The notes under the pieces were generated by a model. The model did not search any database. It saw only the letters and a program-made list of their open reading frames with translations, and was not told where the DNA came from. From a virus, in the IMG/VR virus record IMGVR_UViG_3300024282_000010, positions 1-32,250 of that record: a stretch of DNA of 32,250 nt. One strand, 5' to 3'. Both the position numbers and the translations under genes were made by a program. Of the stretch, positions 6,415 to 12,634 are shown piece by piece. Position 1 is the stretch's first letter; the number at the start of each line of letters is the position of its first letter.

Positions 6415-6855
6415 ATGACCCTAAACCAAATCATTGCCAAAATCAAGACGGCAGCCGAAAGTCACAAGATGGTCGGCAAGTTCGCAGTCGGGGCTGAATT
6501 TGACTTTGCAGTTGATGAAGTCAAGTATTACCCATTGGTGTGGCTCGTTCCGAACGGCTTTGATTTCAATACCTCTGGAAAGTTGGTGTCTTATCGCTTC
6601 GCTATGATGGTGATGGATAGGCAGTTTGAGAGCAGTTCTAACACCATAGAAGTCCTCTCAGACACCGCTGGAGTTCTGATTGACATAGTCACTCTATTAA
6701 TAAGAAATAACAGATTAGATGAAGATTTTGAAATGGTTGTCAACTCAACGGCAGAACCCTTCTATGACGCTTCTACTGATGTGGTCGCTGGTCACGCTAT
6801 TGATTTTGTGGTCAACACGCCATACTTGGAGTCCTACTGCGACATCCCAACTTGA
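6415..6855 (+). CDS. Tail completion / head-tail joining protein (146 aa)
   Basis: The start at ATG 6415 lies 35 nt after the connector stop. The N-terminal helix (LNQIIAKIKTAAESHKMVG) is followed by strand-rich sequence (KYYPLVWLVP, YRFAMMVMDR), a helix (TIEVLSDTAGVLIDIVTLLI) and an acidic beta end. This alternation resembles small tail terminator proteins (gpU/gp17-like), usually encoded after the connectors. The assignment is by architecture and place; confidence in the exact role is moderate. Confidence 0.65.
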   Translation: MTLNQIIAKIKTAAESHKMVGKFAVGAEFDFAVDEVKYYPLVWLVPNGFDFNTSGKLVSYRFAMMVMDRQFESSSNTIEVLSDTAGVLIDIVTLLIRNNRLDEDFEMVVNSTAEPFYDASTDVVAGHAIDFVVNTPYLESYCDIPT

Positions 6856-7096
6856 TACCTTGCATATCCACGACTTAAAAGTGGAAAAGCAAACCATCCG
6901 AACTGAACGGACTTTTGTAGAACAAGAATATGACACGCTCCTTTTGTATCTTTCTGACAGCCTTGCTGATGTTCGTGCCACAAAAAGCCTCTTGTCAATT
7001 CACCGATTCATTGATTCGGGAGGTCAACTACCGCTTATGGCAAGGAGCAAAAGCAAGAGAACAAGTGATTCTTCTGCAAAAAGAGATTCAGATTGA
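6764..7096 (+). CDS. Putative i-spanin-like protein overlapping two genes (110 aa)
   Basis: Starts inside the end of the previous gene, in another frame, and runs across the 74-nt gap that follows. From ATG 6764 it has an N-terminal membrane segment (MTLLLMWSLVTLLILW) and then a charged helical region (HDLKVEKQTIRTERTFVEQE and YDTLLLYLSDSLADV). The gene at 6930 lies across its 3' half in a third frame, which recalls the nested Rz/Rz1 layout. The last 35 residues (from about IHRFIDSGG) look like a shadow of that gene. It could be a chance open frame; the otherwise unexplained gap argues for it. Confidence 0.45.
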   Translation: MTLLLMWSLVTLLILWSTRHTWSPTATSQLDTLHIHDLKVEKQTIRTERTFVEQEYDTLLLYLSDSLADVRATKSLLSIHRFIDSGGQLPLMARSKSKRTSDSSAKRDSD

Positions 7097-7253
7097 CTCA
7101 GCAATTATCCACGAGCAAGATGTGGTGATTGAAAAATTGGACAAAGAGAATATTCAGTTGCGAACAGACAACAAGGTTCTCACCCATTCCATAAAACAAT
7201 ACAAGCGAATTTCAGGAGGACTTGCTCTTCTTGTTATTCTCCTAATCATATGA
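6930..7253 (+). CDS. Spanin-like protein with signal and C-terminal TM (107 aa)
   Basis: N-terminal signal sequence (MTRSFCIFLTALLMFVPQ) ending KASC at residues 19-22, a possible but imperfect lipobox; a central coiled coil (REQVILLQKEIQIDSAIIHE, then QDVVIEKLDKENIQLRTDNK); and a hydrophobic C-terminus (ISGGLALLVILLII). A lipidated N-terminus plus a C-terminal TM helix is the layout of unimolecular spanins such as T1 gp11. Those fuse inner and outer membranes at the last step of lysis. Alternatively it is the outer-membrane partner of the overlapping frame at 6764. It overlaps the next gene by ATGA. Confidence 0.6.
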   Translation: MTRSFCIFLTALLMFVPQKASCQFTDSLIREVNYRLWQGAKAREQVILLQKEIQIDSAIIHEQDVVIEKLDKENIQLRTDNKVLTHSIKQYKRISGGLALLVILLII

Positions 7254-8236
7254 AAAAAGACATTGTTCAAGATTACATCCAACGCTTTCCTGAGTTGCCA
7301 AATAAGACATTGGCAGCAATGATTTTTACCAAAGAGGAAGGTTTGTTCACGGATGTAGAAGCAGCACGCAAAATGATTCGCTACTACAAAGGTGCGGTTG
7401 GTGTAGTTAGTAAAAAGGCCGCTGACAACCAAAACAGAAAAGTGGAACACTCAACCATCAAAGATGGACTCCGCAAACTTGGCCTCATCTCAAAAGCCGA
7501 GAATATGGAATCCGTTGAATTGGGTGCTGGTAGTTATTTAATCCTTTCAGACATCCACCTTCCATTCCACGATGAAGACGCTCTTGCTCTCGCCATTGAG
7601 TACGGACTGAACCACAAGGTTGATGCTTTGATTCTCAACGGAGACATCTTGGACTGCTATGATGTTTCTCGCTTTGGAAAGGAACTTCGCAGACCGAAAA
7701 TCTCTGAGGAATTAGAGATGGGTCGGCAGTTCTTGAAATATGTTTCTGAGAAGTTTCCACGGGTTCTTTACAAGATAGGCAACCACGAGGAGAGGATGAG
7801 AGCCTATGTATTGCGAAATGCCCGTGAATTAGGCGATTTGAACGAGGTTTCTCTTGAATACCTACTCCGCTTCCACGAGTACGGAATTGAGGCCGTAAAT
7901 CGTGAAATGATTAAACTCGGCAATCTGATTGTTTTGCACGGACACGAGTTGGGAGAGAGTGTGTTTTCACCCGTTAACCCTGCACGAGGATTCTTCTTGA
8001 AAGCAAAAGCCTCTACTCTGATGGGTCACTATCACCAGGTCAGTCATCACTCAGAATCTAACCTCCACGGAGAGCAAGTTGGAGTTTGGTCAACTGGTTG
8101 TTTGTGCAACCTCTCTCCTGAGTACAGACCCTACGCCTATACTAAATGGTCAAATGGTTTTGCCTATGTCACGGTGAATGAAGACAAGACCTTCCAAGTA
8201 AAGAATTTCCGTATCTTAGATGGCAAGATATTATGA
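7250..8236 (+). CDS. Calcineurin-like metallophosphoesterase
   Basis: A 328-residue protein with all metal-binding blocks of the family: SDIH (100-103), GDILD (131-135), GNHEER (177-182), LHGHE (229-233) and GHYHQ (259-263). About 90 residues precede the catalytic domain and contain a helical segment (YIQRFPELPNKTLAAMIF...) that may bind DNA. Such enzymes hydrolyse phosphomono- or diesters using two metal ions; the phage substrate is unknown, with nucleic acid ends or cyclic nucleotides as possibilities. It lies between lysis-type genes and overlaps the next gene by 4 nt. The unusual N-terminal region is the main open question. Confidence 0.88.
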   Translation: MKKDIVQDYIQRFPELPNKTLAAMIFTKEEGLFTDVEAARKMIRYYKGAVGVVSKKAADNQNRKVEHSTIKDGLRKLGLISKAENMESVELGAGSYLILSDIHLPFHDEDALALAIEYGLNHKVDALILNGDILDCYDVSRFGKELRRPKISEELEMGRQFLKYVSEKFPRVLYKIGNHEERMRAYVLRNARELGDLNEVSLEYLLRFHEYGIEAVNREMIKLGNLIVLHGHELGESVFSPVNPARGFFLKAKASTLMGHYHQVSHHSESNLHGEQVGVWSTGCLCNLSPEYRPYAYTKWSNGFAYVTVNEDKTFQVKNFRILDGKIL

Positions 8237-8460
8237 ACCTAATCAAAGTTCCTTTCATTTATGAGTTTACCCCAGACGCAATGGACAAGCTGCTCAACGA
8301 TGCCCCCGACTTGGTGGAGTTTGAACGAGACGGTTACTTGGATTTGGATTCCGTCATCGCAGCAGTTGAGTACGATGAAATGACCGAGGTCTATACAGCA
8401 AACCAAACCTTTCTATTAAATTTGCCCATCACCGAATTTATGACCAAATGGATGCAGTAA
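8233..8460 (+). CDS. Small acidic hypothetical protein (75 aa)
   Basis: ATGA overlap with the phosphoesterase. Acidic and helical (FTPDAMDKLLNDAPDLVEFE and DGYLDLDSVIAAVEYDEM), ending LPITEFMTKWMQ. No membrane segment or motif recognised. Its last 13 nt overlap the DUF3310 gene, so it is probably translated as part of the same set. Confidence 0.65.
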   Translation: MNLIKVPFIYEFTPDAMDKLLNDAPDLVEFERDGYLDLDSVIAAVEYDEMTEVYTANQTFLLNLPITEFMTKWMQ

Positions 8461-8654
8461 ACCCTGAACACTACAAAGGAGAGATTGAGGCCATTGACGC
8501 TATCAAAGCCTCAATGACAAAAGACCAATTCAACGGCTATTGCAAGGGAAACGCTATTAAGTATTTGTGGAGATGGGAGAAGAAGGGAAAGGTAGAAGAC
8601 CTAAGAAAAGCCAACTGGTATCTCAACCGATTAATACAAGAAAATGAACCTTAA
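8448..8654 (+). CDS. DUF3310 family protein (68 aa)
   Basis: Shows the signature of DUF3310 (SaV-like): NPEHYKGEIEAIDAI (5-19), then YCKGNAIKYLWRWEKKGK (31-48) and DLRKANWYLNRLI. The family is widespread in phages and its biochemical role is not settled. The length is typical of the short form. It overlaps both neighbours in other frames, consistent with translational coupling. Confidence 0.88.
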   Translation: MDAVNPEHYKGEIEAIDAIKASMTKDQFNGYCKGNAIKYLWRWEKKGKVEDLRKANWYLNRLIQENEP

Positions 8655-9261
8655 ACAATACGACTTTAACGACTATGTCAACGAGAGTGTTGACAAGAAA
8701 CAAATCTATCTGCATCACACAGCAGGAACAGGAACTCCGAAATCTGTGTTTTCAATGTGGCAAAGCAACTCCGCACGAATAGCAACTTCCATTGTCATTG
8801 GTCGTGATGGGGAGATTGGTCAAGGCTTTTCTTCTGCCAAGTGGGCATATCATTTGGGAATCAAGCAGGATGTCTTTTCAAAGCACGGAGTGAAGTATCA
8901 GAACCTTGACAAGATTTCCATTGGTATTGAGATAATCAATTGGGGGCAACTGACTGAGAAAGACGGCAAGTTCTTTTCCTATACAGGCAAAGAGGTAAAG
9001 GATGTGATTGAAGTACCTTTCAAAAAGTATCGCTATTGGGAGAACTACACAGACGCTCAGATTGAAAGCACTCGTGAACTCCTTCTTTTGTGGAAGGACA
9101 AATACGGCATACCGCTATCTTACAATGAAGACATTTGGGATGTTACAACAAGAGCGTTGAAAGGCGAAGAGGGAGTGTTCACTCACAACTCAGTTCGCTC
9201 AGACAAGGTTGATGTTTATCCGCATCCCAAGTTGATAGAAATGCTCAAAGGACTTGGCTAA
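8644..9261 (+). CDS. N-acetylmuramoyl-L-alanine amidase (endolysin)
   Basis: Amidase_2/PGRP-type zinc enzyme of 205 residues that cuts the amide bond between MurNAc and the peptide stem of peptidoglycan. Visible features: YLHHTAG (22-28) with the first zinc histidine, IVIGRDGEIGQ (50-60), WAYHLG (67-72), ISIGIEIINWG (91-101), and the C-terminal zinc site FTHNSVRSDKVDVYP (179-193) with H181 and D187/D190. There is no signal peptide, so export must rely on the holin encoded at 3701. It overlaps DUF3310 by 11 nt. Confidence 0.93.
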   Translation: MNLKQYDFNDYVNESVDKKQIYLHHTAGTGTPKSVFSMWQSNSARIATSIVIGRDGEIGQGFSSAKWAYHLGIKQDVFSKHGVKYQNLDKISIGIEIINWGQLTEKDGKFFSYTGKEVKDVIEVPFKKYRYWENYTDAQIESTRELLLLWKDKYGIPLSYNEDIWDVTTRALKGEEGVFTHNSVRSDKVDVYPHPKLIEMLKGLG

Positions 9262-9832
9262 TTTTTACAATCTCTCAGCCTCTGAAATCGCTCGTAAACA
9301 ACGAGCCTTGACTGATATTTTAGCGGGTGATAAATCTATTGGGTCAGGTTATACCACCCAAGGAGACACAGAGTTTGAGAAGATTTTGTTTGCTTGGACA
9401 AACGCTGCTATGAAGCAGATGCGAGACAATCTCGGCAAACGCAAAGCAATGGCCTCAGGGAAGTTGGCTCAAAGTATTCATCCTGACATTACAACCATAG
9501 GTCAAGGAGGCAATGTCAAGATTCTGATGCTAGAATACTGGGAGTGGCTTGACCAAGGTAGACCACCAACTCGTTCCAAATCAAAAGGCAATCCAACTCT
9601 TCAAAAATCTCTTGAAGAATGGATACGAATGAAAGGCATTCAGGTTCGTGGCTCTAAGGAAGAGAGCTTAGAAAGCCGTATCAAATCACTTGCGTTCGTT
9701 ATAGCAAGGAAGATTCACGCCAAAGGCTACAAAGCCAAACCATTTGTGAGTCCTGTCATCAATGACAAGATGTTGCAACAACTCTCCGACTCAATCGGAA
9801 CATATCTTTCTATCGCAGTTTTGCCTGAATAG
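9254..9832 (+). CDS. HK97 gp10-like / virion morphogenesis protein (192 aa)
   Basis: The start is TTG 9254, overlapping the amidase stop by 8 nt; the first internal ATG is too far in to be credible. Motifs typical of gp10-like tail or head-closure proteins are present: MRDNLGKRKAMASGKLAQSI (55-74), LEYWEWLDQGRPPTRSK (about 93-109), and a C-terminal FVIARKIHAKGYKAKPFVSP before a last helix. Such proteins help join head and tail. It closes the late gene set; the next gene has its own promoter. Confidence 0.72.
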   Translation: MANFYNLSASEIARKQRALTDILAGDKSIGSGYTTQGDTEFEKILFAWTNAAMKQMRDNLGKRKAMASGKLAQSIHPDITTIGQGGNVKILMLEYWEWLDQGRPPTRSKSKGNPTLQKSLEEWIRMKGIQVRGSKEESLESRIKSLAFVIARKIHAKGYKAKPFVSPVINDKMLQQLSDSIGTYLSIAVLPE

Positions 9833-9842
9833 AAAAGATTTT

Positions 9843-9872
9843 TTTCTTTTTCATAAAATTGTTTTATCTTTG
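9843..9872 (+). promoter_or_regulatory. Early promoter before the HTH regulator
   Basis: TATCTTTG (9865-9872) matches the -7 consensus TAnnTTTG; a T-rich block at 9841-9850 occupies the -33 position with a 19-nt spacer, though without a clean TTG. ATG 9880 follows after 7 nt. It separates the late genes upstream from the early genes downstream. Confidence 0.65.
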
Positions 9873-9879
9873 CTTCTGT

Positions 9880-10065
9880 ATGAAACCAGAAGAATTGATA
9901 CATTTTGTGAAAATGAACAAGCGTCACGGCATAATCAAAGCCGTATCTGAACGCACAGGAATCTCTATGCCTACGGTCTCCAAATACCTGAGAGGCGACA
10001 TCTACAACCAAACGGCTCTTGAAGTCATCAAGGCTGCAAAGGAGGTCATAGATGCATCACTTTAA
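9880..10065 (+). CDS. HTH DNA-binding regulator (61 aa)
   Basis: Small protein made almost only of a helix-turn-helix: KMNKRHGIIKAVSERTGISM (11-30), PTVSKYLRGDIYNQ and a last helix TALEVIKAAKEVI. ISMPTVSKYLRGD is the recognition helix pattern of XRE/Cro-like regulators. As the first gene behind an early promoter it probably represses or times early transcription. No effector or cleavage domain is present, and no divergent partner gene is seen, which speaks against a classic lysogeny switch. Start chosen at ATG 9880; upstream extension would run through the promoter. Confidence 0.82.
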   Translation: MKPEELIHFVKMNKRHGIIKAVSERTGISMPTVSKYLRGDIYNQTALEVIKAAKEVIDASL

Positions 10066-10348
10066 GTATAACGATGAACACATCATTGAAGACGATATCC
10101 AAAACGGAGATTGGCTCTTGATGTCTTACCAAAGAATCTACCACTTTGATAGAGAAGATTTCCGCAATTGGTGTATGACCGAGCATTGGGATTTTCTTTC
10201 TCAAATCGGCAGAACAGAAATAGATGAAGATGGCTTCCTCCAAAAATATGTAGGATGGGACGCATTAGACTTGGATATGGAATTGGCTTGGCTTGTTGAG
10301 GCCGTAGTCACCGGAAAAATCAAACACTACAAAATCACATATGAATAA
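10052..10348 (+). CDS. Hypothetical acidic protein (98 aa)
   Basis: Overlaps the HTH gene by 14 nt and the ERF gene by 8 nt. Rich in aromatic and acidic residues (FKYNDEHIIEDDIQNGDWLL, FRNWCMTEHWDFL, LDLDMELAWLVEAVVTGKI). No motif recognised. Its place directly before the annealing protein suggests an early accessory role in DNA metabolism or host takeover, by context only. Confidence 0.65.
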   Translation: MHHFKYNDEHIIEDDIQNGDWLLMSYQRIYHFDREDFRNWCMTEHWDFLSQIGRTEIDEDGFLQKYVGWDALDLDMELAWLVEAVVTGKIKHYKITYE

Positions 10349-10883
10349 ATCACAAGAAATCAAAGAACTCGCTAAGGCATTAGCGGTCTTTCACGCCCAA
10401 GTTGGCAAAGTCAAAAAAGAGGCTCAGAACCCTTTTTTCAAGAGCAAGTATGCTTCCCTCTCAAACATCTTAGATGTCATCTCAGAACCGCTCCAAAAGG
10501 CTGGGTTGGTGTTCTCTCAGTTCCCTGATGAGTTTGAGTTGACTACAATCATCATTCACACCGAGTCGGGGCAGTTTATGGAGGCTTCTTATGGTATGCC
10601 CATCGCCAAGGAGAACGACCCACAAGCAATGGGTTCTGCTATCACCTACGCTCGGAGATATGCTCTTGGTGCTATCCTTGGTCTGAACATTGATGAGGAT
10701 GATGATGGCGAAAAGGCAATGAACCGGCAGAAGATGGTCAAATACAAACTGACCAAGAACTCTCCCAAGTGGGCTGATGCGGTCAAGTATGTAGCACAAG
10801 GAGGAGACACGGCTAAGATTGCTGAGAAGTATGATATCTCTAACAAGGATTTAATGGATTTAGCCGTTGAGGCTGGATTATGA
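10341..10883 (+). CDS. ERF-family single-strand annealing protein
   Basis: Recombination mediator of the ERF superfamily: coats and anneals single-stranded DNA during phage recombination and repair. The 180-residue chain shows the ERF pattern: LAVFHAQVGKVKKEAQNPFF (14-33), KYASLSNILDVISEPLQKAG, YGMPIAKENDPQAMGSAITY (84-103), and ARRYALGAILGLNIDEDDDG. The last 45 residues have a HTH-like shape (AKIAEKYDISNKDLMDLAVE). It is encoded two genes before a YqaJ exonuclease; the two make a Red-like exonuclease/annealase pair. Confidence 0.92.
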   Translation: MNKSQEIKELAKALAVFHAQVGKVKKEAQNPFFKSKYASLSNILDVISEPLQKAGLVFSQFPDEFELTTIIIHTESGQFMEASYGMPIAKENDPQAMGSAITYARRYALGAILGLNIDEDDDGEKAMNRQKMVKYKLTKNSPKWADAVKYVAQGGDTAKIAEKYDISNKDLMDLAVEAGL

Positions 10884-11032
10884 TTTACGAGGCAATAGTC
10901 AACGGACAAGTGTTGTGGCGAGTGTATTGGAAACAAGAACTCGCTGCAACCTTCCTCTCTAACGAAGAAGCAAAAGAGTATTTGATGCTCTTGCAGTTCG
11001 TTGAGCAACTGCCAAACTTTAATTCAATATGA
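10880..11032 (+). CDS. Small hypothetical protein between ERF and exonuclease (50 aa)
   Basis: ATG 10880 overlaps the ERF stop by ATGA, and its own stop overlaps the exonuclease start by ATGA. The product starts MIYEAIVNGQVLWRVYWKQE, then LAATFLSNEEAKEYLMLLQF, and ends VEQLPNFNSI. Double ATGA coupling and full use of the gap make it a convincing gene. It might be an adaptor of the recombination pair; nothing in the sequence proves it. Confidence 0.75.
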   Translation: MIYEAIVNGQVLWRVYWKQELAATFLSNEEAKEYLMLLQFVEQLPNFNSI

Positions 11033-11643
11033 CACAATTAGAATGGGAAGCAAAGCGAATGGGTAAGTTCACGGCTTCCGAGATATACAAGTTGATGGGT
11101 ACACCTCGCAAGAAGGGAGAAGTACTCTCAGAGACCGCCAAATCGTTTGTGATTGAAAAAGCAGCAGAGATTCTAACTGGACAGAAACGACCCATTTGGG
11201 GTGCTGCATTAGATTGGGGAGTGGAACACGAGCAAGAAGCGTTTATTCATTTCAACAATCAGTCAGAACAAATCTGGGAATACTACGGAGGACAAGAGTT
11301 CAAGTTCTACGCTTATGGGGTTTTTTCAGGAGCTTCGCCTGATGGACTGTCCAACTCTCATTTGTTGGAGATTAAGTGTCCCTACGAGAGTCACAACCAC
11401 ATCAAGCACATCTTAATCAAAGACAACGAAGATTTCAAATCCTCCAAACCAGAATATTACTGGCAGATGCAGTTGGGGATGTTGGCAACCGAAAAGTCCA
11501 AAGGGATGTTTGTCTCCTACGACCCAAGAATGCCCGAAGACAAGCAGATATATCAGTTGGAGATATACTTAGATGATATCAAATCAGAAATAGATGACAA
11601 GATTTCTGCTGCTTCTGAATTACTTGCAAGTATCATTCACTAA
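11029..11643 (+). CDS. YqaJ-like (lambda exonuclease family) recombinase
   Basis: 5'-3' exonuclease of the YqaJ/lambda-exo family that resects double-strand ends to produce single strands for ERF annealing. Motifs of the PD-(D/E)XK core: RMGKFTASEIYKLMG (10-24), WGAALDWGVEHEQEA (57-71), GVFSGASPDGL (96-106) with the catalytic Asp, LLEIKCPYE (110-118) with the ExK pair, and YYWQMQLGML (142-151). The size (204 aa) fits. Last gene of the recombination set; the next gene has its own promoter. Confidence 0.93.
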   Translation: MTQLEWEAKRMGKFTASEIYKLMGTPRKKGEVLSETAKSFVIEKAAEILTGQKRPIWGAALDWGVEHEQEAFIHFNNQSEQIWEYYGGQEFKFYAYGVFSGASPDGLSNSHLLEIKCPYESHNHIKHILIKDNEDFKSSKPEYYWQMQLGMLATEKSKGMFVSYDPRMPEDKQIYQLEIYLDDIKSEIDDKISAASELLASIIH

Positions 11644-11691
11644 GGAAATCGTTCATTCACAAAGAATCACACAATAAAATCACAAAAAAAC

Positions 11692-11721
11692 TTGCGATAT
11701 CAAAAAAAGGGTGCATCTTTG
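11692..11721 (+). promoter_or_regulatory. Early promoter of the ribozyme-containing operon
   Basis: TTG (11692-11694), a 19-nt spacer, then CATCTTTG (11714-11721), one mismatch from TAnnTTTG. ATG 11726 follows after 4 nt, so the transcript is leaderless or close to it. Spacer length equals that of the promoters at 12600 and 21174. Confidence 0.6.
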
Positions 11722-11725
11722 AACT

Positions 11726-11938
11726 ATGAAAAACGAACAACAAACCACCGAAACTAAAATCTGGGCTATTGACCAAATTGTGAAATTCACTCTTGAAATT
11801 GAAAATATCAAAGAGATGATGAACCGAAAAACATTTAATGAACACGACCAAAATTTCAATCGTTCTATGTGGGCTTTAAAAATTGATATGATTGAAAGCC
11901 AAATTGAGCAATTGAAGATTTGGATTGTAAACAACTAA
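11726..11938 (+). CDS. Small helical hypothetical protein (70 aa)
   Basis: First gene behind the 11692 promoter. Almost entirely helical and charged (WAIDQIVKFTLEIENIKEMM, MWALKIDMIESQIEQLKIWI). No known motif or membrane segment. Its stop codon is followed without gap by a hammerhead ribozyme, so its mRNA would be cut away from the rest of the operon and end in the ribozyme body with a 2',3'-cyclic phosphate. Function unknown. Confidence 0.7.
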   Translation: MKNEQQTTETKIWAIDQIVKFTLEIENIKEMMNRKTFNEHDQNFNRSMWALKIDMIESQIEQLKIWIVNN

Positions 11939-11988
11939 GTCAAACTGATGAGGCTTCAATAGCCGAAACGCCTTCGGGCGTCTTTGAC
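11939..11988 (+). ncRNA. Hammerhead ribozyme (type I, open stem I)
   Basis: Every element of the hammerhead core is present in order. Stem I: GTCAAA (11939-11944) with TTTGAC (11983-11988), 6 perfect pairs. Core: CTGATGA (11945-11951). Stem II: GGC/GCC (11952-11954, 11962-11964) with a 7-nt loop. Core: GAAA (11965-11968), whose last A pairs with T11981. Stem III: CGCC/GGCG (11969-11972, 11977-11980) closed by TTCG. The cleavage triplet is GTC (11980-11982), so cutting is predicted between 11982 and 11983. It fills the 54-nt gap between two genes; cleavage would leave the next ATG (11993) ten nucleotides from a new 5'-OH end. Hammerheads are known in phage genomes; activity here is inferred from complete consensus. 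Confidence 0.93.
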
Positions 11989-11992
11989 AACT

Positions 11993-12133
11993 ATGCAAAA
12001 GCCAACTTACGCCTACCTCAACGGGAAAGTTGTGGAGGTCATCAAGCAAGAGGACAATGGAACATTCCTCATCAAACTAAACGAACGCCTATATTGGGTA
12101 GAAGCACACGAACTCAAACACATCAAACTATGA
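11993..12133 (+). CDS. Small hypothetical protein directly after the ribozyme (46 aa)
   Basis: ATG 11993 to TGA 12131-12133: MQKPTYAYLNGKVVEVIKQE, DNGTFLIKLNERLYWVEAHE, LKHIKL. Alternating hydrophobic residues suggest a small SH3-like beta barrel. Its stop overlaps the next start (ATGA at 12130), supporting expression. It would be the first gene on the downstream mRNA released by the hammerhead, beginning after a 10-nt leader. Confidence 0.75.
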   Translation: MQKPTYAYLNGKVVEVIKQEDNGTFLIKLNERLYWVEAHELKHIKL

Positions 12134-12336
12134 TACCAGCAATCCTAATCATCCCGGTGACCATTGCCATCTTGGCAATCAGTTACCTCAAATTTATCAT
12201 CAAGAAGGGTATTGACTCTTACGATGTTCCTCACCAACCAATCCCTGAGCGTGACAAGCCTATTCCTCAATTTAACGAATGGCAAAATCACCTCAAAACC
12301 GAACGCAAAAAATTGTATAGAGGAAAGGCACTATGA
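12130..12336 (+). CDS. Small membrane protein (68 aa)
   Basis: One N-terminal membrane segment (IPAILIIPVTIAILAISYLK), then a polar tail with DVPHQPIPERDKPIPQF and a basic end (TERKKLYRGKAL). ATG 12130 overlaps the previous stop; the longer open frame upstream runs through the ribozyme and is rejected. Possibly a host-takeover or superinfection protein, but no family is recognised. Confidence 0.75.
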   Translation: MIPAILIIPVTIAILAISYLKFIIKKGIDSYDVPHQPIPERDKPIPQFNEWQNHLKTERKKLYRGKAL

Positions 12337-12611
12337 AGAACAAGATTGAACAACTGATGCTCAACTATCCAAAGGCAATGGATGATGACAATTTTCTTCA
12401 AGCCTTAGTTTGGAAAGGTGAACTTGGAGCGAACCCAAATATGTCAGCGATGGACTTTCTGCGACTCTATGCAGCAGGTTCATTCACCGCACCTGAAACC
12501 ATCAGACGCACTCGGCAAAAGCTGCAAGAGGAGAAAGAACATCTCAGAGGTAAGAAGTACAAGATTCGTCACGAGCATCAAGAAACTTGGAAAAAGGACT
12601 TGGGGTATTGA
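12333..12611 (+). CDS. Hypothetical helical protein (92 aa)
   Basis: ATGA overlap with the previous gene. Helical, with DDDNFLQALVWKGELGANPN, SAMDFLRLYAAGSFTAPETI and RRTRQKLQEEKEHLRGKKYK. The last part resembles the winged-helix-like C-terminus of small phage proteins encoded in replication regions, which I recall but cannot verify. It ends 11 nt before the -7 box of the ncRNA promoter, whose -33 element lies inside this gene. Confidence 0.72.
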   Translation: MKNKIEQLMLNYPKAMDDDNFLQALVWKGELGANPNMSAMDFLRLYAAGSFTAPETIRRTRQKLQEEKEHLRGKKYKIRHEHQETWKKDLGY

Positions 12612-12629
12612 GCCAATTTGCTATCTTTG
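12600..12629 (+). promoter_or_regulatory. Promoter of the 12.6-kb small RNA
   Basis: TTG (12600-12602), a 19-nt spacer, and TATCTTTG (12622-12629), a perfect TAnnTTTG. The expected start is about 12634-12637. No start codon follows within 100 nt in a plausible reading frame; a structured RNA and a terminator do. Confidence 0.75.
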
Positions 12630-12634
12630 CTATA

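Noticed and set aside
6360-6497. Frame starting MTSPKNKWRLKNE, preceded by a GCTATTT 5 nt before its ATG.
   Set aside because: The motif lies inside the connector coding sequence and the frame mostly overlaps the next gene with a composition (QNQDGSRKSQDGRQ) typical of a shadow.
7105-7113. Near-consensus DnaA box TTATCCACG.
   Set aside because: Single, inside coding sequence, no cluster; not evidence for an origin.
11968-11981. Stem ACGCC/GGCGT with a TTCG loop, first read as an intrinsic terminator.
   Set aside because: No T tract follows, and the hairpin is stem III of the complete hammerhead at 11939-11988.
11920-12129. N-terminal extension of the small membrane protein gene.
   Set aside because: It would translate the ribozyme and the 46-residue gene in the wrong frame; ATG 12130 gives a natural membrane protein N-terminus.
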